Part shown: one piece after another, positions 35,446 to 50,100 of the stretch
Layout: each line of letters starts with the position of its first letter
Numbering within the stretch: the stretch's first letter is position 1
Source of the DNA: Aquila chrysaetos chrysaetos
Lineage: Eukaryota; Chordata; Aves; Accipitriformes; Accipitridae
Assembly: GCF_900496995.4 (NCBI RefSeq)
Contig: NC_044018.1
Span: forward strand, 8,704,501-8,768,500
Reading direction: 5' to 3'
DNA length: 64,000 nt
Translations under genes and position numbers: made by a program
Notes under the pieces: model-generated
The model's database searches: none
The model's input: only the letters and a program-made list of their open reading frames with translations
What the model was told of the DNA's origin: nothing

Positions 35446-38400
35446 ACTTTGGGCCAGTGCTGGATAAGACAAAATTCTCAGCCAGAGATGTGTTCCTTTC
35501 TGGTGAAAGCGTTACCGCAGCAAATGAGGCATGAAGCACCTTGCTGTCCCAGAAGTCACACACTTGAAATGAAGCACAAAATAAAATGTGAGCTAAAAAA
35601 GTTGAAAGGCACTGGACCAGTTGACGGCAAGGTTCCCTTCAAAGCCCTCTTTCTCTGACTTTAGAGTATGTCTTTGAATAACTTATTTGGGGGTGTCTTA
35701 GAAAGTGCCACCTGAAATAAATCCAGGAACACTTGTGGTCATGGACTATGCAGACTTACTTTGTTTTTTGGCTGCACATTCTCTTTTGCTGAGAAAAAGG
35801 GGGGCTGGAACTAGAATATTTGTTGCTTCCCTCACCTTTAGGTTGCACTAATTAGGCTCTTACATGCGTTCCAGAAACTTAATTTTGCTAACCAGATTCA
35901 AGCCCCAATGATGAAGACACTGAGAGTTTTAATATTTTTCTTTTCAGAGTATGATTATAGGTATGTTGTTTCTAAGACTTGTACTTTTCAGAAATCATAA
36001 AGTGTCTCTGTCTCCTGTTCAAAACCCTCCCACTTTGCACACAACGAAATCCTGCCTGTTTGAGCCCAAGGATGAGAAATGTAATCCACAGAATTTTGTA
36101 AGAAAGGCTAATTTAGGTTATCTGCAAGAAAAGTGTAGAGAGAATGTCGACTAATATAATGATATTTTTAGGTTATAGCTATTATGATGATATAAAACTT
36201 CTGTGCTTAATGCAAATTTTGGTAATTTTCTCAGCTTTCGTTCAAAGAAAATTAATTTAATTAGTCTTCTAAATATATCGATTTCTGTAGGGTTGTGTTG
36301 GAGGAGTACATAAACTACAGCAAATACTTTGAGGTTGTATATAGTGAAGAAACAATTAACTACCTTTTCCTGTTTGCTAAAACATTACTTTATGCTAGGC
36401 AGCATAGGTGAGCATAATGACTGATTGATGATTCTCCCTTATGAAATCAGAATGTCTTTTAATAGAATAATTCTTTGTAAATATTTTTACATAAGGGCAG
36501 AACGGTACACACACAAGCAGAGTGTAATAAAACTGCTCTTGGAAATGCATGGAAATTCAAAGCTAGTTCTGATAATGAGCAAGAATCTGGCCTAAGAAGA
36601 GATCAGGTAACAGTGACTCATGAGCAAGCCAAATATTTTCTTTAAGTTCGTGACTTTTTCTGCTTGCATGTGTCTTTCAATGCTCCTATCCCTCTCCTGT
36701 TCCCCAGACATGGTCTAGGTTATATAAAGTTCATATGAAAAACAACTCGATCCTATATTCATATAAATCAAACTGAATAGCTTTTCTAATGCTTTAAATA
36801 AATCGCTGGTAATCTGTTTGTAGTCACTCATATTGGTTTAACATGGGCCTGTAACCGTTCAGCTTGTTCCTCCACCTGTTTCAGCAATTTAGGGAGAACA
36901 CCTTCTTGTACTGTATGTGAAAGTCGTTCCCTAAAACCAGAATGAGCCTTGAGCTATTAAGGGGCATTTGTTTGGAGAAGGAAGAAGAAAAGACATAATG
37001 AGGAGTCTCTCATTTCCAAGGCCATAACTCAGAGAAGCGTTAACACAGCCTGGGACGACTCACTTAGATTGTACTCACTAGATTGCTCACATTCTCCCAG
37101 TTAAAATCAGATCTTTTCCTCCCGCAGCTCCAAGAGCAGCATCTATACAATTAAGGGTAGGTTTGTCAGAAAATGCCACTGGTCCTCCTAGGCTATGTTT
37201 TACATTCCCAATGGGTTCTCCAAAACGTGATGTTCCATGTCCTCTCTGAAACCTGTAAGCTGTAACACCACTATATACTTAATTGCTGCTTAGAAATTGA
37301 ATTTTTGAGAACCTTCCCACTGTGGTGTACACGTTACTTTCATTAAGCTAGCAGGCTGAATGAAAAAGTAGAATGTGCTAATATGGGCCGTATGGAACTA
37401 GCTTTAATTGAAAAAGCTGTTACATTCAGAGCAGTTTATATTATATTTCTATATGGAAAAAGATCTCTTTTCCATTTTCTCTTTCGCTACTTTTATACAC
37501 CTGTAAGCACGAAAAAACATCTGTCCAACAGGCAAGTGATTATTAACTCCACTTTAAAGAACTTCCCTAATAAATACTGTATTTACAGTTGGCAAACCTA
37601 AAGTCCTAAATCTTTTTTATTCTATACTGTCTTTTGAATGCTGCAGAGTGGAGTAGTAGTACAAACTGTAGCCCAAAGAGTCCAGCTTCTGACTGCTTCT
37701 GTGTGCTGTATCACTATTGGTATGAACACACCGCATCAATTGTGAAACAGCAGAATTCATTCTCCCCAAAATTAGATGTTGGTGTAAATCCTGGGGGTGC
37801 AAACTGAGCAAGGAGAGGTAGCTGCTAACAGTGCTGGTATGAGATCATCTCCTTGTGTATTCTCTGACCAACTAGACCCAAAGCCTGTGGTAGGATACCC
37901 AAGTTTTGCTATGTTGGTAAAAAATCTGAGATGCTTCAACAGGAATTAAATTTAAGATCAAGTTGCAGTAACTTATGTAAGAAAAATACTTGCAGGCACA
38001 ATTCTAAATAATATAATCTGCTTTCTTGGAAAACTCAATTTATTTTATGCTCAGCCCATTTCCCATTTTTCTCACGCCAAGGATATAATGCAGACTCCAA
38101 TAGCTTGACGGCTTTCCCTTAACAGCCATCTCAGGACACAGATGATTTTGAGCATCCCCGGAATTTCAGCACACAAGTTGGCTGGATTTGTTACAATGTT
38201 CAGCAGTAAAATAGCTAACAATGCCCCCGTTGAAATGGTGGTAGTTAGGTTTCAGACTTAACATCCTTGTGGAAAGTAAGGGAAAATCCATATCCTCAGA
38301 GCTGTAATTTCAGGTGTTTATCTTTGCAATGTCCCATATTTCACTCTCGCATGTTTTCACAGTCATGGCGATTACTAGTTTCATAATAATACAAAAGTAA

Positions 38401-39899
38401 TCTGAAACTCTTCTATAGCAATGTATAGCAGAGCATGGCTAATTTTGTGGATGGGGCTTTGCAGAGCATAACTCAGGCTGGGAACAGATGTGCTTTTCCC
38501 AGCCTAGCTCTGCTTATGAGGAGATTACTGTGCATCAGTGCTGACTTGCTCTTATTTTCCAGCAGAACTGATTGTGTGAGTGCTTCTTCACCCATTTCAG
38601 TTACACCAAGTCATATTAGCTTAAGTAATGGGAATAGGTCATGGCTAACCCAGTTTATTTTGATCAAAATGGGTTAAAGAATCACAAGAACTGACTTGGG
38701 GAAACTGACTTTTGCTCGGAGAGCAGCTAGGGAAGAGAAGCGGAAGGTAGCCAGTGGACAAGCCTTTTCCAGGGTGTGCATCTGCATATACCTTTTGAAA
38801 AATTGCACACACGGTAATGGGAGAGCATCCTACCTGCCTTTCCTGGATCAGCGACACTCTGTGTGTAGCATGAACAAGCAGTGAAGTTGCAGTAAACTGT
38901 AGCCCATGCTTGAAGCCTCAGGATAGGCAAAGAGCACCTGTCTTTCCAGTCACACGCATGTTGTGCATGGGCACAGTGCTGAGGAGAAGTAAACCATTTC
39001 ATTCTAAGATTTGAATGCTTCAGGCCAGATATCGAGATTACTCTAACTGATAAAATTGGGATAGCGAAAAGCTTTACATAAAAGAGAAGAAAAATTTTTA
39101 CAAATGAAGTGACAAAAAAAAATTATTAATATAGCAAGTGAAACTGTGCTCTGACTATGAATGAAATGGACAGTTACTCAAACCAGAAAACACATACAGT
39201 ATTAACACAGGGCTTTTCTAGAGTCAGAATCCTAATAGCACTGGTAGTGTCACAGTATCCTCAATAGGTCCCTGTAATATAAATATGCAGGAAATTTTGG
39301 TTATAAGCTCTAGATATTCATTTGGTAAGTGTGGTACGTTGAAATGAGGTGGTTAGAGAAAGGGTCCACACCGTAAATTCTTGAAATAGGGATGACAGAT
39401 TAATACTTTATTTAAAGCACTATGCTTCCTGACACTTGAGAAGCAGGCCAACAGCACATGATCTACTTTACAGGCAGTTTTGGATAATAAGACAAAGCAA
39501 ATTAATTCCAGACTAGCGTTTTTCAAGGAGTAGTAAATCTGCTGAAAAATGGTATTTGTGAGAGACTGAAATATTCAGCTAACCAGATAGAATTCGTTGA
39601 TTGCCTTTAGCTGAAAAGAATGGAGAAAATTAAAGCTGGTGAAATGTTTCACCCTGATGTTTTGAAATAGAATATCTCCTTGTGGAAAGGACAAAACCCT
39701 TTTTTTCTACATTTTTTAAAAGTATTTTGTGACAAGAACTATGGAATTTTAGTTATAAATATGAAGCTCAAGTTCATTGTATAACCATGGTGCAGCTCAG
39801 GTCTGTCTCTATGTGCAAACCCAGTGCACTTTAGACATGAGTTCCCTGGGTGTCCCAGGAACTCCTCATTTAGCTGCATAGATAAGATAATAGACTGAT

Positions 39900-40545
39900 C
39901 TGAATCAGTGGAGAGACTTGAGACAAGGTGAACTTAACCCCTAGCCTGCTTCACCACAAAGCATTTGATTAACCAGCACAGGAACTCTCCAGGTGGGAAT
40001 TTTAGCCTGTCTTGAAGCTTTTCCCCGACAGCTCCAACTGTGCCTAGACCAATCCCTATGCTCAAATGTGTTGATTAACATCGAGGGTGGAGAATCTGGT
40101 CATCCCTGAGGCTTCCCGAGGTGATTCCTGCTGCAGAATTGATCAAATTGAACATAGATATGACATTTTAAATAGTCGGTACAAACTCCTTCAGCAGGTG
40201 CAGAAATGGTCAGGTAGGACAGTTTTTGTATACAGTTAAGATAGTTAGGAGATGTTTTCTATGTAGTTTCTATGTAGTAGGACCACAGGCCAGGCGGGTG
40301 TAAGAACTGAGTATAAGAAGAGAGGTTTGGAGAGTCTCACTCTGAACAGTTGAAGGTGCCATTGCAAGGACCCTTGAAAATCTCTCATCACCATCCAGGC
40401 AATAACCAGCTATCCTGTTTGAGATGTTTGGTTCCCCTTATGAACAGTACGCTGTGTAAAGATCCCAATGGTTTAAGATTCTTTTTAAGATTCTGTCTGT
40501 GAGTGTCCAACAATTGCTGGTTTATGAATCAATTAAATAAATAGG
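39900..40545 (+). mobile_element. Possible degraded LTR-like element
   Basis: The segment has a TATAAG box at 40312-40317 followed about 220 bases later by overlapping ATTAAA/AATAAA signals (40532-40541), and its texture resembles avian LTRs. I could not find matching target duplications or secure TG...CA ends, so its limits and identity are uncertain. It could equally be unique sequence with a chance TATA and polyadenylation pair. Confidence 0.25.
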
Positions 40546-41142
40546 GAAAAAAAAGACGTAAAAAGATAAATAACTGTAGACAAAGTATTTTGCTGTTAGT
40601 CAAATGCATTTTCTTTCATTTTGTTAATTTTACCCCCTTTCCAACAAACAAAGGAACAATTGCAGAACCTCAAATAAAATGAAATCCTAACCATACAAGA
40701 TTTTTTAAAATTAGGTTCTAGTTTCCCATCTCCTGTTCCTGTTTCTGCAGTTTGTGCTCTCCATTGATAAATGCTCCTATCCTTTCAGGTCTGTCCATTA
40801 AGCATCTGAGCTTAAATAGAAGAAACTCTACATGCATAGCTGGACATGTTATCATAGGTTTTGTGCTTTTATGTCCAGTGTCATTCTGTTCTCTAAAGGG
40901 TGCGAGGCTCCATCCACATTGCTCTTTTTAGAAGGTCAAGGGGACGGTCAAGGGCTTCCTCCAGGAAGCCATCTATTCGCAAGCCAGGTATTCATAAACA
41001 TTACGCTCTTCTAGTCTTTGTGACTCACCATAACCCATCCTAATCATGGTAACTGCAGCACTTGAGAAAATATCCTACAGCTGTGACCCATTCCACTGTG
41101 AGTTTTTTCTACTCATCTAGCATATTATATTTAATAAAGTTG

Positions 41143-41178
41143 TATAATATAATGTAACCAGCTGTTGATTATATTATA
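41143..41178. repeat. AT-rich inverted repeat
   Basis: TATAATATAAT at 41143-41153 is exactly complementary to ATTATATTATA at 41168-41178 across a 14-base loop. Such AT-rich arms often arise by chance in this composition. Confidence 0.6.
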
Positions 41179-44100
41179 TTTAGTTATACCGAGCACTGGA
41201 GAGGAAGAATCCATTCTGTGGGATGCAGCAGAGGAAATGTGAGAAGGAAGCAGTTGAGGTTCGTAGGTACCTTCCAAAAACTGGACAGGCTCAACCTGAC
41301 TTGTCTGGACTCCAACACCTTGACTTCCCAATGGTACAAATGCCAGGCAAGGTGACTGCTTGGGTTGTGCTGACTACTGCTTTGTACTGACTACAAAGAC
41401 AAATCTGTCTTCTCCTGCAGGACCTCTTTCACGAGCCCTTGTTGTCAGCATCACCTATTTAGGGAGACAGGGAACTGATAGCAGCATATCGGGCAAACGG
41501 GAGCTTTAGTCTGACCTAGTTGAGTTACTCCCAGGGATTCAGGAATTATTAGGAGAGAAAGCATGTTATCAAATACAGAAAACCCTCTCAGTCCCACAGA
41601 GTCAGCCAACAGATAAAAGCCATATAGTCTTTTCAGCTCATGGTGATCTGGAAAGACCTCAGGTAATTTTATAAATAAGATTCTGTATTTTGGCCTAGCT
41701 TCAATTGCTTAAAAACCATGTAAGCACAGGAGAGGAAGATGTCAGTAAGACAGAAAACATGAAGAGAAGCCTCTTCAGCCTTTAAAATAAGCCTCCAAAT
41801 TAACAATGTCCTGATGCAGCAAAAGAACCCCAACTTTTAGGTCATAATTCACTCTGCTCTTGCCCTAAAATAACATAGGCAAAACCCAAAGTCATATCAC
41901 CTTCCAAGTATTTCTTTTGTCCCTTGCTTGGTTTTTATTTGGTTCTTTACTCAGAATGCTGCTGAGAAGAAAGTGAGAAAGCAACTTGTGGTTTACACCA
42001 AGTAATGAAAGCTGCTGCCCCACTACTATCTGCACATAGTATTCCTCATGCCCTGTGTTGAACTATGGGGAAGAATTGCTTTCTTCTTTGCACTTCCTAC
42101 CCCAGGCCGAGCTGTATATCATTGACTGGAGTTATCTGTGCATAGTTTTCTATTTACATTTATGCCCATTAAAGCCAATGAAGATTGAACAATATTGAGT
42201 GTAGATTATAATCAGCATGTAAAGTTTGTCGTGTGTCCTGGGATCTTTGGATGAAAGGCTCTCTATATGCCTCATTGTTATTAGTTTTTCCTGCATCATT
42301 TGTCAAGATAAATACATGGCTGTTGTTTAGCACAATGTACTGGAAACTTCTGACTTGCAAATTAATCTGAAACATAGAACCATATAAAAACATTTTATGC
42401 ATCTGGCATTGATGATTTAATTTCTGCTCTTGAGAAACAGTCAAAAAGGAAAGTTAGCAATACATACACACAAGTTAAAGAACACATGTGATGAATTAAA
42501 AATCGTTGCCTTCAGTTAGACACTGATTGTCACTGTGGAGCAGTGACTATGATGGGGAATTAAATTAGAGTAACACAGCCAAAACAAAAAGCTTCTATTA
42601 TACTGAATAAAAATAAAAGCACAGGACCTTTAGAATGCAAAGGCAGATTCAGCCATAAAAAATATTGTAGAAATCTAATTCTAGTACTTTTCATGGAGCT
42701 GAGCATGTAATGTCTGCTCACATGTAAAGATACCCTTGAGGAGGAAAAACAGGAGGAGGTGCTTTATGTTTATGCATTGGGTTGTCTCTGTGGAAGAAAA
42801 CTGAAGAAGTTATGAGGTTGATTAAACTTAAGTTGTGGTTGGGAATTATGCACAGATCAGAAATGAAGGTTGATGATACAGGGTCCTTCTGCTAGCAGAG
42901 ATGATATTTTAAATAATTTTTATATATTCCACTTTACTCGGAAATGTCACATAGTAATATGTTACACTCTCTCATGCTGTGTTAAGCCATTTTCAGGACG
43001 TCCATATGAGATAATGTGGAAGGAAATCTGAAACACATTATTGTGAGGGATGGGTCTTTAGGCTCTGTGAAATAAAGTGGCTTTGCTTTCTGGGAATTTC
43101 TGTCAACTGTTTGCTGTATTCTTTACTCTGTCTCCCTGTGAACAAGGTCTGAATAAGCTGGGAAACAACTCTTCTTTTCTCAAGTCCTGCCTCTCTCAAC
43201 CATCACAGAGCTTCTTCACCCTTTTGCTAGCCTTTGTTCCTGACCATACAAGATAAGCAGCTTGGGCAGCTCCAGTCCAAGCTGATCCTGGAGCCTAACA
43301 ATAGCTGGGAAAAGAAAAAAGAGCAAAAGGTGTCCCCTTGTATGTTGCCAATCACTGCCAATCACTACGGCCAGATGGCTGGTCTCGTCATGGCCTGCTC
43401 TCTGCATTGGATGAGGAGTACCTGCTGTCCCTGTGCAGAGGTATTTGTTCTGAACATAGATCCTAACATGAAGCAGTAAAAATTCCCCAGGGAAACCCTC
43501 AGAACTACACCTAGTAAGCACTAGTTGGAGAGCTGCCCATTTGTGCTTGGTTAGCATTTTCTGGTCAAGCTATTTGGGGAGAATTCACAGAACATCGGTT
43601 GAATCTTTGCTGGGCTGTGTAAGTCTGGGAATACTTGTTGGCAGTCCTCGTGGCCGAACACTGGAATTAGCTCACCAGGCCCACACAAATACTGGACCTG
43701 ACCTTCGGGTTCACTCTTTAATTTCTGCTGTTCCCTCCCTCCCTCTCAGTCATTTAATTTTTCATAAATATTCTGACTGCTAGGGTCAGTAGATAGATAG
43801 TCTCATAATTATGCAGACTCTGTTTCAGTTTTTAAACAAATGTTGGCCCTTAACTCTAAGTAATGCCCTCGAGGAGCCAAATTTGTCAATATAAATCATT
43901 AGAACATGGTGTGGTTGAAAGTTCAGGAAATGGTGAGAAGATCTTTTGTGTGTGTGTGTTTCTAAGAGAAGGATTTTGCCTGCAAAGTTGAACAAGTAAG
44001 AGAACATGAAAGCTGGAGAAGAGACAGTGTACTGTTGGTAAGCCTCCTTCCAAGCCGCTCACAGCAAACCTGCCAAGCCCCGGGTTCCCAGGCGCGCTAG

Positions 44101-45119
44101 TTAACCTCATCAAGGTACTGCAGATCTAAGCATCTGTCTCACTGGTTGTCATACTCCCATAACTTCAACGTTATCAGGATGTAATCCTTGTTATCTGGGT
44201 CTCTATAAATCCATGGAATGGGCAGTAAATTTTGCAAGGGACTGCTCTGAATTAACTTTAATTGTTTGAAATTAAAGTGTCTATTGTCTAGCTGTCTAGT
44301 CCACTGCCTAGTCAATAAGGAGAATTGCCTATATAAGATGACTCATCTTGTCCTAAAATAGGTGCCTCAAGTCAGGAAAGGTGATCCTCAAGGTGCAAGT
44401 CTGCCTTCAGTGAGCATACAAGCAACTTGGATAACTAGTTTTAAGCAGATCCCTTATTTTTAGATGACTAAAATTAAGAGATATATTTCACACAGCAGTA
44501 GCTTCCCATAACTGTCCATTCACACTTCTTCATCTTTGACATGGAGGGAGCACCAGACGATGAGAAGGGTGTTTATTCCTCCATTCTTTATTTTTCCATG
44601 GAGTGCTAATGTATTAAGGGTAATATGAACCAATGGCAGTGGTAGCGTTTGAATACAGTGGTTGCTGGAGTGAGATAAGCAAACTCACTTTTCATAGCCA
44701 GCCAGATACATCAGCTGGTGGGAATAGAAACAATTTATATTCCTTAGATAAAAAATATTCTGTTAAAACCACTTCTGAAAGATATTTATATGAAACTTCT
44801 CACTGACAGAATTCTAGTCAAAAGACTATTCATCTTTTCCTAAGAGAGGTATCTAAGGTAGGGCAGATGAATCACCTTCTGGAGGTGCCTGTCTCTGAAG
44901 ACTTCTATTCAGACATACTTCTTTGTCTGTGTTGGGTGAGGTAAAGCTCTGGCGACTGCTGCTTTTAACCCCAGTAATGAAAGTGGCTGGTGACAAACTG
45001 GAAAGAGGAGAGAAAGTAAAACATGCTTTGTTGCAGGTGATATGAAAATGCTACAATAAACCCAGAAATAATGAAAAAATAAATGCTACCACCTGGGAAA
45101 ATATTCAAGAAGTAGTCAT

Positions 45120-45300
45120 AGGTTTTCAGCTTCTTGAAGAGATAAAGCTCACTATTTTGGGAAATCTAATATTAGTAAGAGATTTCAATGCCAAAAGAAA
45201 GGTGTTCTTGAAGAACTCCAGAAAAAAAAATTCTAGAAATGGAACAATTCAGATCTGATTCTCATTTACAATAAAAGTATTTTTATCACATTTACAGTGT
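45120..45300 (+). mobile_element. Probable ancient LINE endonuclease fragment
   Basis: One frame of about 50 codons reads Leu-Leu-Glu-Glu-Ile, then Leu-Ile-Leu-Val-Arg-Asp-Phe-Asn-Ala-Lys, closely matching the LINE apurinic endonuclease motif (leu-val-leu-met-gly-asp-phe-asn in CR1). Downstream, Arg-Asn-Gly-Thr-Ile then a stop and Phe-Ser-Phe-Thr-Ile-Lys lies where CR1 has [12 protein letters not shown], at nearly the same spacing. The Gly before the catalytic Asp is changed to Arg and a stop interrupts the frame. It is probably a CR1/L3-type relic; the outer ends are unclear. Confidence 0.45.
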
Positions 45301-47085
45301 GATCTAGCCTTGTAGTGGGCGTAATTCCACCTAGTTCCCACTAATTACCAAAATGGTGTCAATTAGGTTTTTTGAGATTGGGCTTTCCTACTTCCCAAGT
45401 AAGAGGCTGTCTTGAAACGATGAATGAGCAAGTAGCTATGAAGAGAATATCAAGACCCACAAGAGCTCAAATACAGTCAGTAAATTACAGTGGTGGTTTT
45501 TTTTTGTTGTTATTACATGCAAACAAAGCATTTATCAAACTACAATGATGTAGTATATTCTGTTCAACCAAAGATGTCATCATGTAAGTGTTCCACATAC
45601 AGAAACAAATGATTGCAGGTTCCAAATATTTTCATAATTATCTTTAAATAACATAATATTCAACAATTTCCAGGATAATCTTTCAGTTCTGTGAATTTCT
45701 AGCCCATGCAGCCTCAGAGACCATAAAGAAATAATGGGACCTAGGGTAAGAAATGAACACAGTTCAGCACTGATTTATTACCTCCTATTTTTAACCTGGT
45801 TTCCTAAGAAATCAATGCTTACGTGATCATGCTGTGTATGTGTGTAGGTATTAAATTGGGCTTACTGGCCAATTTCAACTACATTTGTGTGGAAAGAAAT
45901 CTCAAAGATAGTAAGGTTGAGAGTGATCTCACATAACTTTGGATGGCTGAAAGTGTGGCGATGTCCATTTGAACTCAACACCCCAGGCTTCCTTCACTGG
46001 CAGTGGAGGGGAATGGTCGCTGCATATTGTGATTGATGAGACAAATCTTGCTACAGAAATGTCTGTTTCTCTCCATTGGCCATATAGACAAATGAGCTAG
46101 ATGAAAAGCCCAAGTGTGGATGTCTAGGCTGGACTTCACCTTAACTTCCTGAAAATTCTATGTGAATAAGAAGGTGGCATCTCTTCTGGGATGGGGGCTG
46201 TAATATGGCCTCAACTCTTACCAGGCAGGAATGCAGACGTGTGGGAACCATTATGGATGCCCCATGTTCAGAAAAGCTTTAATCAGTCTTCATAGCTTGT
46301 TAGAAGCTAAAGAATCCACATAGGGGTGATGCATTGACTGAAAAGTCAACTTACACACACCGCCAATGGCTAGGTACAGTAGGGATGGTCTAAATGTGGC
46401 AAAATACAAACACTGAGGCTTCCTTTTAACATCTGTTTTCAGTGAGGATTTTCTGAAGTTTAATAAGAGCTGAGCTCATACTACATCCCTTCACTTAGTG
46501 GCATGTCATGGTTTAAAAGCAAATGCCAGTGTGGAGACTAAATGGATTTGGATGCCAAAACACTTCAATCACAGAGATATGAAATTTTAATGATTACACG
46601 ACTTCCCTGTGATGTGGGAGAGGTGATGTGGTTCAGAAGAAAGGTTGGAGGGTTTAGTGTAGTGGTTCCAGCTGTGCTATGCATCATCCTGGGGCAGGGT
46701 TGCTGGTCCTCTGGGGTCTCTTCAGAACCCTGGCTCCTCCTGGACTTGCAGAAATGATCCTGAATCCCTACCCCAGAGTCATAGGGCCACTCAGAGTTTC
46801 GCTGGTTCCCTGGGTCCCCCTCCAATATTCTTTATCTGGGTGGAGAATACCTATCCATTGACGGGTCTGTTCAAATTCCACTGATGTTTTCCGATTTGCT
46901 ATCAGCAAATTGCTGATGTTACTGTTGTTAGTGCTCACAACCAGCTTATTCTGAACATGGTTGCACTTCTTGACTATCAACAGGTTGCTTGCATGGTTTG
47001 GCTATCTGTTTCCTAGAGCACACAAAAGCTATTCAAGGTTCATTCTGTTCTGTGGGACAAGAGGTTGGTGATATTTCACCTACTC

Positions 47086-47143
47086 AAACAAAAGTTTGGT
47101 TAAAGTTTGTCCACTCCTACTAAAACAAAAGTTTGGTTAAAGT
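47086..47143. repeat. 37-bp tandem duplication
   Basis: A 21-base segment beginning AAACAAAAGTTTGG occurs at 47086-47106 and again, identical, at 47123-47143. The intervening bases are less alike. Confidence 0.85.
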
Positions 47144-50100
47144 GCTATCCTAACAGCTATGCCAACTAGGCTTAACTCATGCTAACTGCTACATGATGTC
47201 ACACTGAGCCTTTCTCCCACTCCTGTACTGATCTGGCCACCTTGCTGTCTCGCAGTCCTGCTTGCTTCTCATCAGGCTTCATTACCCCTGGTGGTCAGTG
47301 GACTATTTGCCTAAGCAAGCCAGTTTCAAAAATAAAATCTAACATTTTTTTTAGTAGGAGATTGGAGGGAAGAGAAACTGAGCTTTCCCCTTTATAAACG
47401 TTTCTTGTAGACGTTTATACAAAAAAGCTGGCAACATGACTCTACAGGAAGATAGAGAAGTAATCTTGGTAAAGCTTTTAAATGGTCTTCAGTCATACCT
47501 GAAATACCTTTTCTCAAAGGTGCTCGACTAAACCTCATAACATTTTGAGTCAAAAGCTTACATTATGTGCTAGTAATAAGGGTGCAGTTAAACTCTGTCT
47601 CACTGAAATCTAACAATGCAGTAGCTCTTCAGGAGATATGCATGAGAGGAGTTGTTTTCATTGGAATTGCCCCAAAACATAACCTTTTGCTAAAAGGCTA
47701 TTTAACATTATTTATTCATTATCTAGGCTATGATGTGAAATGTGTGATAGACTGGTAGAATAACAAAATAACAGGGCAGAATCTTTAGGTGTTTGTAAGG
47801 CAAAACTAGATGGCTTTCTGAAAAATATGTTTTGTTCTAGCTGTTTGAAGAAGTTCATTGGCCTGGGTGAGTGACAGCTGGGAGAAGGATTTGCATTCCC
47901 TGATCGTGCTTTTTTGTAGGCCTGCATAGAACTGTATGAAGCTAATGACTACAATCAAAGCTAAGGGCTTTTAGACTTTATGTGATTATCTATAAGAGTC
48001 AAGGAGGAAATTTTCCCCTGCTACCAAGTTTTTAATTTTTTTTTCTTTTCTATTTTCTCCCCTCAGAAGTAACAGAAATAAGCAGCAGCTGGATATGGGA
48101 TAGGTCACTGATTTGGTACAGAGAATTCTCACAGGTGTCTGAGTGGTTTATTTTCTCACACACTTAGAGTCATATATGTTTTGAGATATGTAGTTGAGAA
48201 GAAATTTTATCCTAGGTTATTCTGAAAGGGCCTTTTGCTTTCCCGTTTCTTCTTCAGCTGCAGGTATATCTCTTTAGCTGACACATAATCAGTTTTCTTG
48301 TTTCATGTGGACCTTGGATGCCTTGATCTCTATCCTGTCATTCCTCTCAGGTTTTTGAGGACTGAAACATTCATTACAATTAAATATGTAGGCTATTGAG
48401 ATGAAATATAGTTTTCCCTGATAGACCTGAGTTCAGATTAGGTGACCTAGTGGTTCCCCTTGGCTTTGTTTTCTGTGAAGCCATAAACTATTCAGAATGT
48501 CTGCATATTGGGAGTGGATAAATTTCATCAATACTCAAATTTAGTGGGGAACAATGGTTAATCAGATCCACTGATCTGCAGGAAAGCAATCCAAATACTT
48601 AAAAATATTGCTATTAAACCAGACAGGGACTGAATTATACCAAATGTTGTAATTGAAGAAATTTCTTTTGACTTCAGTGAATTTTTGGACCAGTTCCCAG
48701 GTCTTAAAACCATACAGCGCTATTGCATTATCACAATCTTTCAAATAGGTAAAGTTGTTTAATGATGCCATTTTTGTTCCACATTGCAATTTCTGCTAAA
48801 GAACTAGTCTGGAAGATAAAACCAATTAGAAAATCCTCTTACTTGATGTCACCTCAAGGTCTTGTTTATTTCCACTGCAATTTGCTATTTCTAAGTTAGT
48901 TAGCAGAGTCAAAAATCCAACAATAATGTGTTCCCAATAGTGTAGTGTGTTCTTGCATTTGGTGTTCCATTTCATTCAAGTTAGTTACACTAAATTCTTC
49001 AGTCACTCAAATTTTTTATTTTTATTTTTTTAATAGAAAAGATTTTAACTACGTATATTCAAAATATAACTGGAGTAATTTTCCAAATGAATAAATTGTC
49101 TTTTCTTCCTCATTGAACCTCAAATCTGAATTTATCTGTTTGTGCAGTTTCCTGCTCTTTGTTTCAGTGACCTTCTTTCACCTATTGTACTCACCATAAT
49201 TATTTGACTTATCTGCCAGTGAGAACTCATCTTCTTTTTCTCAACCATAATTACTTCATTGAGCATTAAAGTGAAAAGGCCACTTTCCTCTTGTTGTTCA
49301 TCTTTTCCAGATGTCAAGTTATTTACAAAGCCTTTGAATTAGTAATATTATGATGAGAATTTTGGTAAATTATATGTGAGAGAATTAGGCCCATTATAAT
49401 CTTGAATTCTCATTTGTCCTGAAACATTTTTTCCCTTCTCAGTTTCCTAAGCGTTGCAGTAGTGGTTTATTACCGTTTCAAAGTGTTCTGCCTATGACGT
49501 TCTGCTTAATGATAGCAGGAGATGTGACCCAACCAATGGTACATTTTTCTGACAAGCTACTAGAATTCCAAGTGTTTTGATCTCTTTCTTTTTTTAAAGG
49601 CATGAAACTAAAATAATATGAATGTGGCTGTAAATTCTATCGCTCTTAACAGGACTTAAATCTTTGATTCCTTCCAATAATAAACAAAAATAGTTTCTTT
49701 GAAGATACTCCTCTGAGAAGTGTCTGAAATTTACTCAGTTGAATCAGTTTTATAAATTTACCTTTACTCAGTGAAATAAAGGCCTGAATTTTGGTCTCAT
49801 ATCTGTTAATTTTGGATGCTCATTGCTGTCAGTCACAAGGCTAGAAAGCTATTGAAAAATCAGATTTAGGTGATTTTAGACACTGTTATTTTGGACACTA
49901 GATTTATCCTACTTAATTTTAAGCATATTCTAGACATGTCTGTCTTAAGTCTGACTGCTAAGGAAGAGTAGGTGACACCTCAGGTATTAATCAGATCTCA
50001 AGTGATCCAAATTCCTCTCTGGAGAAGTTGCTTCATACTGACCTTAAAGGGAGCCTACAGCAAAAAGTATCCCACCTCCCCAACTCTGCTGTATCCCTTC

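Noticed and set aside
43216..43557. 113-codon minus-strand frame with an opposing plus-strand frame
   Set aside because: It has no recognisable family, and the opposing open frame suggests a chance lack of stops.
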